Positions 1 through 5,405 of a DNA stretch of 10,330 nucleotides are shown here, piece after piece (the stretch's first letter is position 1; every line of letters starts with the position of its first letter). A program made the translations under genes and the position numbers. The notes beneath the pieces are model-generated. The model saw only the letters and a program-made list of their open reading frames with translations, was not told where the DNA came from and did no database searches. This DNA comes from DIGJ01 sp036658435. Lineage in GTDB: Bacteria; Bacillota; Clostridia; Lachnospirales; Lachnospiraceae. The stretch is taken from the NCBI GenBank assembly GCA_036658435.1, contig JAVXEO010000071.1, positions 1 through 10,330 of the forward strand. Direction: 5' to 3'.

Positions 1-81
1 AGGTGGGACATTTTCTCTCGTGGTATATAAAGACATTATCACAAATGGTTCATATTTAATAAAAAAAAATTGGAAAATAAG

Positions 82-110
82 TTGACAAGTTTACTGATAT
101 GTGATTAAAT
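82..110 (+). promoter_or_regulatory. Sigma-A-type promoter of the rplU operon
   Basis: TTGACA lies at 82-87 and TTAAAT at 105-110, with a 17-bp spacer. The bases just before the -10 (100-104, TGTGA) match the Gram-positive extended -10 motif TRTGN. The -35 is perfect and the -10 differs from TATAAT at two positions. Transcription should begin near 117, giving a leader of about 100 nt before rplU. This is a promoter by pattern, not by experiment. Confidence 0.85.
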
Positions 111-116
111 AGTTTT

Positions 117-206
117 GTGTGCCGCACAGTGAGGTATAGAGTAGGTGAAAATGCTATTCATTTCGAAGTTGCGAAAGCAACACCATAACTGGCGAGTAAT
201 GATAAT
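117..206 (+). ncRNA. Probable ribosomal protein L21 leader (cis-regulatory RNA)
   Basis: The roughly 100-nt transcribed leader before rplU is structured. A short hairpin near its 5' end pairs TGTG 118-121 with CACA 125-128. A second hairpin pairs GTTGC 168-172 with GCAAC 177-181 around a GAAA tetraloop. CACC 181-184 could alternatively pair with GGTG 211-214, which overlaps the rplU ribosome binding site (AGGAGG 207-212), suggesting a switch between open and closed initiation regions. Firmicutes carry a known L21 leader at exactly this place, thought to mediate autoregulation by L21. Assignment rests on position and hand-folded stems; a covariance-model search was not possible. Confidence 0.65.
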
Positions 207-218
207 AGGAGGTGCCAT

Positions 219-527
219 ATGTACGCAATTATTGCAACAGGTGGTAAACAGTATAAGGTAGCCGAAGGCGATATCATTAAAGTTGAAAAACTTGGAGTTG
301 AAGCTGGAGAAGCTGTAACATTTGATCAAGTTCTTGTTGTAAACAACGGCGAAGTTAAAGTTGGAAATCCAACCGTAGACGGAGCAACTGTTTCTGCAAC
401 CGTAGTAAAAGACGGAAAAGCAAAAAAAGTTATTGTTTACAGATATAAGAGAAAATCAGGATATCACAAGAAAAACGGTCATAGACAACAGTTTACACAG
501 GTTAAGATTGAAAAAATCAATGGATAA
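219..527 (+). CDS. rplU: 50S ribosomal protein L21
   Basis: This 102-aa protein is full length for bacterial L21, which binds 23S rRNA in the large subunit near L20. It begins MYAIIATGGKQYKV, the near-invariant L21 N-terminus with the GGKQYKV signature. It ends in a basic region (KKVIVYRYKRKSGYHKKNGH, about residues 67-86, then RQQFTQVKI) typical of the family's rRNA-binding C-terminus. The ATG has AGGAGG at 207-212 with a 6-nt gap. It is the first gene of the operon, directly behind a promoter and a probable L21 autoregulatory leader. Only 2 nt separate it from prp, so translation is probably coupled. Identification is secure. Confidence 0.98.
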   Translation: MYAIIATGGKQYKVAEGDIIKVEKLGVEAGEAVTFDQVLVVNNGEVKVGNPTVDGATVSATVVKDGKAKKVIVYRYKRKSGYHKKNGHRQQFTQVKIEKING

Positions 528-529
528 TC

Positions 530-850
530 ATGATCGAGATAACGGTTAAAAGAAATGTAAATGGTATTTATAATGGACTTTTTGTAAAAGGTCATGCAGG
601 ATATGATGAATATGGCAGAGATATTGTCTGTGCCGCAGTTTCTGTTCTGGTTATAAATACGATAAATTCAATGGAAAAGTTTACCAAGGCTGTGTTACAA
701 GTAAGCACAGAAGAGGAGGACGGCATCATAGAATTTGAGGTGGTTTCGGATATAAGTCAGGAAACCCGTCTGTTATTAGATTCTCTTCTTCTCGGTTTAG
801 AGGGAATTGAAGCTGATTACGGAAAACAGTATATAAAAATTTGTAATTAA
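530..850 (+). CDS. prp: Ribosomal processing cysteine protease Prp (cleaves the L27 leader)
   Basis: This 106-aa protein belongs to the YsxB/Prp family. Prp is a cysteine protease that removes the N-terminal extension of ribosomal protein L27 in Firmicutes and some relatives. The catalytic pair is visible: His22 in the GHAGYDEYG segment and Cys34 in RDIVCAAVS, the same spacing and numbers as described for Staphylococcus aureus Prp. It lies between the genes for L21 and L27, its usual place. The ATG starts 2 nt after the rplU stop with no good Shine-Dalgarno, so it probably depends on coupled translation, which would keep the protease scarce relative to the ribosomal proteins. Its substrate is encoded next door with an intact cleavage motif. 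Confidence 0.95.
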   Translation: MIEITVKRNVNGIYNGLFVKGHAGYDEYGRDIVCAAVSVLVINTINSMEKFTKAVLQVSTEEEDGIIEFEVVSDISQETRLLLDSLLLGLEGIEADYGKQYIKICN

Positions 851-875
851 CTTATACTTGAGGAGGTGTAAGACG

Positions 876-1163
876 ATGTTAAATATGAACCTTCAATTTT
901 TTGCCCATAAAAAGGGAGTTGGTTCTACTAAAAATGGTAGAGATTCCGAATCCAAGAGATTAGGTGCAAAAAGAGCTGATGGACAGTTTGTTTTAGCTGG
1001 AAACATTCTTTACAGACAACGTGGAACAAAGATTCATCCAGGTACTAACGTTGGACGTGGCGGAGATGATACACTATTTGCATTAACAGATGGTGTGTTG
1101 AGATTCGAAAGAAAGGGTAGAGACAAGAAACAAGCTAGTGTTTACCCGGTTGAAGCAAAATAA
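876..1163 (+). CDS. rpmA: 50S ribosomal protein L27, with a Prp-cleavable N-terminal extension
   Basis: This 95-aa protein is L27, whose N-terminus reaches the peptidyl-transferase centre. It starts MLNMNLQFF followed by AHKKGVGSTKNGRDSES, the classic mature L27 start. The nine-residue leader ending LQFF matches the Prp motif, with predicted cleavage between Phe9 and Ala10. The ATG at 876 is chosen because AGGAGG (861-866) lies 9 nt upstream. The frame can be opened further at a TTG (858), but that overlaps the Shine-Dalgarno itself and would add residues outside the family pattern. The ATG at 885 is too far from the binding site. A terminator-like hairpin follows 16 nt after the stop. Confidence 0.97.
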   Translation: MLNMNLQFFAHKKGVGSTKNGRDSESKRLGAKRADGQFVLAGNILYRQRGTKIHPGTNVGRGGDDTLFALTDGVLRFERKGRDKKQASVYPVEAK

Positions 1164-1179
1164 TTAATAACAATTTGTA

Positions 1180-1217
1180 AGCTCCAATGGCATGGCTATT
1201 GGAGCTGTTTGTTTCTT
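1180..1217 (+). terminator. Intrinsic terminator or attenuator between rpmA and obgE
   Basis: AGCTCCAAT at 1180-1188 pairs perfectly with ATTGGAGCT at 1198-1206 (9 bp, 9-nt loop). A U-rich tail follows (1207-1217, interrupted by G and C). No separate strong promoter is evident before obgE, so the hairpin probably terminates part of the transcription and lowers obgE-rsfS expression relative to the ribosomal protein genes. The tail is not a pure U run, which fits partial termination. An ATG inside the hairpin (1187) is in frame with obgE but is not a credible start. Confidence 0.65.
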
Positions 1218-1231
1218 TAAGAGGTGACAGG

Positions 1232-2518
1232 ATGTTTACAGATAGTGCGAAAATATACATCCGTTCCGGTAAGGGCGGAGATGGACATATTAGTTTTAGA
1301 CGAGAACTATTTGTTGCTGCCGGCGGTCCGGATGGCGGAGATGGTGGACGTGGCGGAGATTTGATTTTTGAAGTAGAGGAAGGTATCAATACTTTAAACG
1401 AGTTTCGCCATGTTAGAAAATATTGTGCCGAAGATGGTGAGCAAGGTGGAAAATGTCGCTGTCATGGGGCAGATGGTAATGATTTGATAATTAAGGTTCC
1501 AGCGGGAACGATTATTAAAGATGCAGAGACAGGTAAAGTTATTACAGATATGTCTCATACAAATAAACGAGAGATTATTCTTCGGGGCGGACGAGGCGGA
1601 AAAGGAAATCAGCATTATGCAACACCAACCATGCAGGTTCCTAAATATGCGCAACCCGGAAAACCTGCAAGAGAGCTGAACGTAACTTTGGAGCTTAAAG
1701 TAATTGCAGATGTAGGGCTTGTTGGGTTTCCTAATGTTGGTAAGTCTACATTTCTTTCCAGAGTAACCAACGCAAAACCAAAGATTGCAAATTATCATTT
1801 TACAACGTTGAATCCCAACCTTGGAGTTGTTGATTTAGAAGGTACGGATGGCTTTGTAATTGCAGATATACCGGGATTAATTGAAGGCGCTTCCGAAGGT
1901 ATTGGCTTAGGACATGAGTTCCTTAAGCATATAGAGCGAACAAAGGTAATTATTCACATGGTAGATGCCGCTTCTACGGAAGGACGAGATCCCATTCAGG
2001 ACATTAAAACAATCAACGAAGAACTTTTTCGTTATAATCCGGATTTAATAAAAAAACCCCAAGTCATTGGAGCTAATAAATGTGATGTATTTTACAATAC
2101 AGAAGAAGAAACCGTTATTACTTTAATGAAAGAAGAATTTGAACCACAGGGAATTAAAGTATTTCCAATTTCTGCCGTTAGTGGAAGTGGAATCAAAGAA
2201 CTTTTATATACGGTAAAAGAAATGTTAAATGGATTGGATGAAGAACCCATTGTATTTGAACGGGAATTTTTCCCAGAAGATATCCTTCCTTCAGAGGAAC
2301 CGTATACGGTTGAGAAAAAAGAAGAAGGCGTCTATTTGGTAGAGGGACCTAGAATTGAAAGAATGCTTGGATACACGAATCTGGATTCTGAAAAGGGATT
2401 TGATTTCTTCCAACGATTCTTAAAAGATAATGGAATCTTAGAAGAATTAGAAGCACTTGGCATTCAAGAAGGAGATACCGTACGTTTATATGGACTGGAA
2501 TTTGATTATTATAAATAA
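1232..2518 (+). CDS. obgE: GTPase Obg/CgtA, ribosome assembly and stress GTPase
   Basis: This 428-aa protein has the full Obg layout. A glycine-rich OBG fold occupies about residues 1-158 (starting MFTDSAKIYIRSGKGGDG). The G domain covers about 159-335, with G1 GFPNVGKST (165-173), G2 TTLNP (191-195), G3 DIPG (212-215), G4 NKCD (282-285) and G5 near SAVSGSG (314-320). A C-terminal OCT domain runs from about 350 to 428. Obg binds the 50S subunit and couples late assembly to guanine nucleotide and stress status. The start at 1232 is favoured: GAGGTG (1221-1226) lies 5 nt upstream, and the protein then begins exactly like other Obg proteins. The frame extends to 1187 only through the preceding hairpin. 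No spo0B lies upstream, unlike Bacillus. Confidence 0.97.
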   Translation: MFTDSAKIYIRSGKGGDGHISFRRELFVAAGGPDGGDGGRGGDLIFEVEEGINTLNEFRHVRKYCAEDGEQGGKCRCHGADGNDLIIKVPAGTIIKDAETGKVITDMSHTNKREIILRGGRGGKGNQHYATPTMQVPKYAQPGKPARELNVTLELKVIADVGLVGFPNVGKSTFLSRVTNAKPKIANYHFTTLNPNLGVVDLEGTDGFVIADIPGLIEGASEGIGLGHEFLKHIERTKVIIHMVDAASTEGRDPIQDIKTINEELFRYNPDLIKKPQVIGANKCDVFYNTEEETVITLMKEEFEPQGIKVFPISAVSGSGIKELLYTVKEMLNGLDEEPIVFEREFFPEDILPSEEPYTVEKKEEGVYLVEGPRIERMLGYTNLDSEKGFDFFQRFLKDNGILEELEALGIQEGDTVRLYGLEFDYYK

Positions 2519-2526
2519 AAAAAATT

Positions 2527-2546
2527 TGCCTGACAGTATACAGGCA
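2527..2546. other. Short intergenic hairpin between obgE and yhbY
   Basis: TGCCTG (2527-2532) pairs with CAGGCA (2541-2546) around an 8-nt loop. On the + strand no T run follows; the yhbY binding site (AGAAGGG, 2546-2552) abuts the 3' arm, so it is not a + strand terminator. Read on the - strand, the same hairpin is followed by AAATTTTTTTT, a good intrinsic terminator geometry for antisense transcripts. Its role, if any, is unproven. Confidence 0.4.
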
Positions 2547-2559
2547 GAAGGGCGTAAAT

Positions 2560-2871
2560 ATGACAAGTAAGCAAAGAGCCTATTTAAAAGGACTGGCTAT
2601 GGCGATGGATCCTATTTTCCAAATTGGAAAGGCAAGTCTTACACCTGAAATTGTTTCTGCAGTAGATGAAGCTTTAGAAGCCAGGGAACTGGTTAAAATA
2701 GGTGTTTTGAAAAATTGTTTGGACGATCCCAAAGAAATAGCAGAAATGATTGGTGGAAGAACACATTCGGATGTGGTACAAGTTATCGGGAAAAAAATTG
2801 TTTTATATCGGGAATCCAAAACCAAGAAAAAAATTGAACTTCCAAAAGAATCTAATAAAAAAGGAAAATGA
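2560..2871 (+). CDS. yhbY: YhbY-type CRM-domain RNA-binding protein
   Basis: This 103-aa protein is a single CRM (YhbY) domain, a small KH-like RNA-binding fold associated with pre-50S ribosomal particles. Visible family features are an N-terminal LTSKQRAYLK-type start (here MTSKQRAYLKGLA), the loop IFQIGKASLTPEI (about residues 20-32, bearing the GKxxLT core), ELVKIGVL (about 43-50), and the final strand VIGKKIVLYRES (about 76-87). The C-terminal tail after residue 87 is highly lysine-rich, likely to add RNA affinity. AGAAGGG (2546-2552) lies 7 nt before the ATG. In Bacillus the orthologue (yqeI) also precedes nadD, yqeK and rsfS, so the order is conserved. Confidence 0.92.
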   Translation: MTSKQRAYLKGLAMAMDPIFQIGKASLTPEIVSAVDEALEARELVKIGVLKNCLDDPKEIAEMIGGRTHSDVVQVIGKKIVLYRESKTKKKIELPKESNKKGK

Positions 2872-2877
2872 TGCCTT

Positions 2878-4092
2878 GTGAAAAAAATCGGAATTATGGG
2901 GGGAACCTTCAACCCGATTCATAACGGACATTTGGCAATTGCAAAGGCGGCATATGAACAGTACGATTTGCAACAGGTTCTTTTTTTGCCAAGTAAAAAG
3001 CCGCCGCACAAGAAAAATAAAAAGATAGCTTCCAATAAGGAAAGAATGGATATGGTTAAGCTGGCTATTATGCCATATCCTTTTTTTGCATTGTCAAAAG
3101 CAGAGATGGAACGAGATGGATATTCTTATACTTCCGATACGTTACAGTTCCTTTCAAAAAGCAGTCCGGATACCCTGTTTTATTTTATTATAGGTGCAGA
3201 TTCGCTGCACTATATGGAAGACTGGCATAATCCGGAACAAATATTTAAGCAGGCACATATTTTGTCAGCTCCGCGTTTTCCTATGACAAGTGAGGAGGAT
3301 ATCGCCTGTAGGGATGCCCTGGTCTTAAAGTATCAGGCAAGTATTTCCTTTATTCAAATGGAGGCATTATCCATTGCATCCAATGAAATTGCCCACAGTA
3401 TTTCATTGGGAACGAATGTTTCAGATAAAGTCCCCAAAACTGTATATGACTATATAAAAAAACATAAGTTATATCAGGAGGAGAAGACCATGAACTTAAC
3501 CTTTACAGAAATAAAAGATATATTAGAAAACGAAATGCCAAAGCAGCGTTTTAATCATACAATGGGAGTATCCCATACCGCAGCATGTTTAAGTATGAAA
3601 TATAAGGAAGATATGGAAAGGGCACGGATTGCAGGCTTATTGCACGATTGTGCAAAGTCTCTTACCGAGGATGAAATTTTAAAACGATGCCGGGAATTTT
3701 CTCTTCCTATTTCCAAAACAGAAGAAGAAAATAGTTTTCTTCTACATGGAAAATTAGGTGCATATTATGCAAAAACGCGGTTTTTTATTGAAGACAAAGA
3801 AATTTTAAATGCCATTACGTATCACACAACGGGACGACCCAAAATGTCTCTTTTAGAAAAAATTATATTTATTGCCGATTATATTGAACCGGAAAGAAAA
3901 GAAATTCCAGGTCTCTCTGAAATTCGAGGGCTTGCATTTACAGATTTAGATAAAGCCATTTATATTACACTGAAAAACACCCTGCATTATTTAAAAAGTT
4001 CGAAAAATGAAAAAAATGGAATTGATATCACCACCATAAATGCTTATACTTATTATGAGAATCTAATGAAAGAAAGGGGTAACAATATATGA
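2878..4092 (+). CDS. nadD-yqeK: NadD-YqeK fusion: nicotinate-mononucleotide adenylyltransferase plus HD-domain Ap4A hydrolase
   Basis: One unbroken 404-aa frame joins two proteins that are usually separate. Residues 1-202 are NadD, which makes nicotinate adenine dinucleotide. They show GGTFNPIHNGH (8-18, ATP-binding HxGH), PSKKPPHK (38-45) and GADSLHYMEDW (106-116). The second signature, usually ISSTxIR, is altered to IASNEIAH (166-173). Residues 205-404 are YqeK, an HD-superfamily hydrolase shown in other Firmicutes to cleave Ap4A symmetrically to ADP. They show His227 (RFNHT), HD 256-257 (LLHDCAK), His290, His316 (YHTTGRP) and Asp334 (FIADYIEP). The GTG start at 2878 is the only one preserving the KKIGIMGGTFNP opening. 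An internal ATG (Met205) has its own strong binding site, so free YqeK may also be made. Mycoplasmas are known to have a comparable NadD-HD fusion. The family assignments are firm; translation as one chain is inferred. Confidence 0.9.
   Translation: MKKIGIMGGTFNPIHNGHLAIAKAAYEQYDLQQVLFLPSKKPPHKKNKKIASNKERMDMVKLAIMPYPFFALSKAEMERDGYSYTSDTLQFLSKSSPDTLFYFIIGADSLHYMEDWHNPEQIFKQAHILSAPRFPMTSEEDIACRDALVLKYQASISFIQMEALSIASNEIAHSISLGTNVSDKVPKTVYDYIKKHKLYQEEKTMNLTFTEIKDILENEMPKQRFNHTMGVSHTAACLSMKYKEDMERARIAGLLHDCAKSLTEDEILKRCREFSLPISKTEEENSFLLHGKLGAYYAKTRFFIEDKEILNAITYHTTGRPKMSLLEKIIFIADYIEPERKEIPGLSEIRGLAFTDLDKAIYITLKNTLHYLKSSKNEKNGIDITTINAYTYYENLMKERGNNI
3476..3492 (+). promoter_or_regulatory. Internal ribosome binding site and start codon for YqeK within the fused frame
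   Basis: AGGAGG at 3476-3481 stands 8 nt before ATG 3490-3492, in the fused nadD-yqeK frame (codon 205). Spacing and sequence are better than those of the GTG at 2878. The downstream protein, MNLTFTEIKDILENEMP, starts exactly as a separate YqeK does and would be 200 aa, normal for that family. The site looks like the former yqeK start retained after the nadD stop codon was lost. Confidence 0.8.
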
Positions 4093-4442
4093 AACAATCA
4101 CAAGACATGGCAAAAATTGCATATGAAGCACTGGATAATAAAAAAGGAGAGGATATCCGAATTATTGAAATCAAGGATATCTCGGTTATTGCAGACTACC
4201 TGATTATAGCAAATGGAACCAACACTTCTCAAGTACAGGCACTTGCAGACAATGTTGAAAATTCTTTAACTGCATTGGGTTATGAACCAAGAGCCATTGA
4301 AGGAATTCGTAATTCCAGCTGGATTCTGATGGATTATAATGACATTATTGTACACATATTTTCAAAAGAAGACCGTTTATTCTATGACTTAGAACGAATT
4401 TGGAGAGACGGTAAAACGATTACAATATCGGATTTGAAATAG
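4089..4442 (+). CDS. rsfS: Ribosomal silencing factor RsfS
   Basis: This 117-aa protein is RsfS (RsfA/YqeL, Iojap family). It binds L14 on the 50S subunit and blocks subunit joining when nutrients are short. Family features are GEDIRIIEIKDISVIADYL (about residues 20-38), the conserved IIANGTNTSQVQALAD (39-54), the EGIRNSSWILMDYNDIIVHIF segment (70-90, matching EGxxxxxWxLxDxxDVVVHIF) and RLFYDLERIW (95-104). Its ATG overlaps the preceding stop (ATGA, 4089-4092), indicating translational coupling, and AAGGGG (4074-4079) is 9 nt upstream. It closes the operon, being followed at once by a strong terminator. The methyltransferase gene (yqeM) that often follows in Bacillus is absent here. Confidence 0.96.
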   Translation: MKQSQDMAKIAYEALDNKKGEDIRIIEIKDISVIADYLIIANGTNTSQVQALADNVENSLTALGYEPRAIEGIRNSSWILMDYNDIIVHIFSKEDRLFYDLERIWRDGKTITISDLK

Positions 4443-4473
4443 TATGATTTGATACGAGACCCAAACACAATTT

Positions 4474-4511
4474 AAAACCTCCCTTTCAATACACAGAAAG
4501 GGAGGTTTTTT
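4474..4511 (+). terminator. Strong intrinsic terminator of the rplU-rsfS operon
   Basis: A perfect 14-bp stem pairs 4474-4487 (AAAACCTCCCTTTC) with 4496-4509 around an 8-nt loop. The T run at 4506-4511 completes it. Read on the - strand, the stem is followed by only TTTTAAATT, so it could act as a weaker backstop for transcripts coming from lexA. Confidence 0.95.
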
Positions 4512-4541
4512 AATGTAATAGAAAAAGTGCTCCTATTGTAT

Positions 4542-4564
4542 AAAAACGCTCCGTTGTGGGTGCG
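4542..4564 (-). terminator. Candidate lexA terminator
   Basis: On the - strand CGCACC (4564-4559) can pair with GGAGCG (4552-4547) around a 6-nt loop, with one A-A mismatch. Five T residues follow (4546-4542). The stem is short but GC-rich and lies about 50 nt beyond the lexA stop. It is a plausible, not strong, intrinsic terminator. Confidence 0.4.
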
Positions 4565-4574
4565 CACGCTACGC

Positions 4575-4610
4575 TAAGGAATATGGTCACTGAAGTGACC
4601 GCATTCCTTA
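4575..4610. repeat. Long imperfect palindrome abutting the lexA stop codon, possibly part of a dispersed repeat
   Basis: TAAGGAAT (4575-4582) pairs with ATTCCTTA (4603-4610). After one mismatch and a G-T pair, GGTCAC (4585-4590) pairs with GTGACC (4595-4600) around a TGAA loop. No T run follows on either strand, so this is not a terminator by itself. The adjoining 4547-4575 segment is clearly GC-richer than its surroundings and contains the perfect palindrome GTGCGCAC (4560-4567). CTCCTA (4530-4535) and TAGGAG (4612-4617) could form an outer pair of ends. The look is that of a REP- or MITE-like mobile palindrome; copy number cannot be judged from one window. Confidence 0.5.
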
Positions 4611-5228
4611 TTAGGAGTATCGACGGAACAGACCTCTTACTTTACCTAGAATTTCAAGTTCTCCAACAATAATAGGTTCCATGGTATCATTTTCTGGTTG
4701 CAGACGAAAGTGTCCGTTCTCTTTATAAAATGTTTTCACAGTAACGGAATCATTGATTAATGCAACCACCATATCTCCATTTCTGGCGGTAGACTGACGT
4801 TCTATTAAAATGCGGTCCCCATCCAGAATCCCTGCATTTATCATACTTTCTCCTTTTACCTTTAACATAAAGGCTTCTCCTTTTGGAACATCTTCTGAAA
4901 GAAGAGGAAAGTATCCCTCAATGTTTTCTACCGCTAAAATAGGCTGCCCTGCTGTAACGGTCCCAATAATTGGAATATTTACCATTTCCCGACGAGTCAT
5001 GTTAAAACCGTCATCGACAATCTCTATTGCACGAGGCTTTGTAGGATCCCGGCGAAGATATCCATTTTTTTCCAAAGTTTCTAAATGCGAATGTACCGAA
5101 GATGTTGATTTTAAATGTACCGCTTCACAAATTTCACGAACTGCAGGTGGATATCCCTTACTTAAGATTTCATTCTTTATATATTCTAAAATTTCTTTTT
5201 GCTTTATACTTATTTTTCCATATCCCAT
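4611..5228 (-). CDS. lexA: LexA, SOS transcriptional repressor and self-cleaving protease
   Basis: This 205-aa protein is full-length LexA. An N-terminal winged helix-turn-helix occupies about residues 1-68, with the recognition region REICEAVHLKSTSSVHSHLE (31-50). The C-terminal S24 self-cleavage domain carries the scissile Ala93-Gly94 bond (in GTVTAGQP), catalytic Ser128 (GESM) and Lys165 (TVKTF). On DNA damage RecA filaments stimulate cleavage and derepress the SOS regulon. AAGGAGG (5242-5236 on the - strand) lies 7 nt before the ATG. The gene is divergent from a YneA-like gene, as in Bacillus subtilis, across a gap with three LexA-box-like sites, so autoregulation is likely. All key residues are intact. 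Confidence 0.98.
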   Translation of the reverse strand: MGYGKISIKQKEILEYIKNEILSKGYPPAVREICEAVHLKSTSSVHSHLETLEKNGYLRRDPTKPRAIEIVDDGFNMTRREMVNIPIIGTVTAGQPILAVENIEGYFPLLSEDVPKGEAFMLKVKGESMINAGILDGDRILIERQSTARNGDMVVALINDSVTVKTFYKENGHFRLQPENDTMEPIIVGELEILGKVRGLFRRYS

Positions 5229-5251
5229 AAAACAACCTCCTTATCATAGAC

Positions 5252-5279
5252 ATTGTAACACACATTATTAAAAAAGCAA
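5252..5279 (-). promoter_or_regulatory. Promoter of lexA
   Basis: On the - strand TTGCTT (5279-5274) and TACAAT (5257-5252) are separated by 16 bp. TGT (5260-5258) just before the -10 supplies an extended -10 element. Transcription would begin near 5245, immediately before the AAGGAGG binding site. The nearest LexA-box-like site (5290-5303) lies 10 bp upstream of this -35, not inside the core promoter. Confidence 0.7.
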
Positions 5280-5289
5280 ACACATTTTC

Positions 5290-5303
5290 CGAACAAAAAT
5301 TCG
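5290..5303. promoter_or_regulatory. LexA box 1, midway between the divergent promoters
   Basis: CGAACAAAAATTCG matches the Gram-positive LexA consensus CGAAC-N4-GTTCG except for A in place of the first G of the right half. It sits exactly 10 bp from the lexA -35 (ending 5279) and 10 bp from the LysM-gene -35 (starting 5314), so one bound dimer could influence both promoters. Confidence 0.75.
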
Positions 5304-5313
5304 AAAAAATACA

Positions 5314-5342
5314 TTGACAATAGAAAGTATGTTCGATATAAT
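5314..5342 (+). promoter_or_regulatory. Consensus promoter of the LysM (YneA-like) gene
   Basis: TTGACA (5314-5319) and TATAAT (5337-5342) are both perfect, with an optimal 17-bp spacer. Its intrinsic strength would be high, so tight repression is expected. A LexA-box-like sequence occupies 14 of the 17 spacer bases. Transcription should begin near 5349. Confidence 0.93.
5322..5335. promoter_or_regulatory. LexA box 2, inside the spacer of the LysM-gene promoter
   Basis: AGAAAGTATGTTCG matches CGAACRNRYGTTCG at 12 of 14 positions, with a perfect right half (GTTCG). It lies between -35 and -10, where a bound repressor would directly block RNA polymerase. Its centre is 32 bp from box 1. Confidence 0.7.
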
Positions 5343-5352
5343 ATAGAAATAG

Positions 5353-5366
5353 AAAACACTTGTTCG
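5353..5366. promoter_or_regulatory. LexA box 3, just downstream of the LysM-gene start of transcription
   Basis: AAAACACTTGTTCG matches CGAACRNRYGTTCG at 11 of 14 positions, again with a perfect GTTCG half. It covers about +5 to +18 of the predicted transcript. Its centre is 31 bp from box 2, so all three boxes would face the same side of the helix. Confidence 0.55.
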
Positions 5367-5405
5367 CATTTGATAGTGCGCTGAATATTCGTTGGAGGTA
5401 TCTGT

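Noticed and set aside
1..81. Possible C-terminal end of an upstream gene in the first 81 bases
   Set aside because: All three + frames close quickly (stops at 30, 59 and 85), and none of the short peptides matches a family end I recognise. An RNase G-type gene often precedes rplU in Clostridia, but the sequence does not show it.
105..329. Open frames opposite rplU, obgE, yhbY, lexA, the amidase and the GHL10 gene
   Set aside because: They lie antisense to well-identified genes, lack ribosome binding sites and have no family-like composition, so they are shadows.
858..875. TTG start extending L27 by six residues
   Set aside because: The TTG overlaps the AGGAGG used for the ATG at 876, and the extension would precede the conserved MLxMNLQFF leader.
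1187..1231. Upstream ATG extending Obg by 15 residues
   Set aside because: It falls inside the terminator-like hairpin, lacks a ribosome binding site, and the extension is foreign to the Obg N-terminus. The ATG at 1232 has GAGGTG at the right distance.
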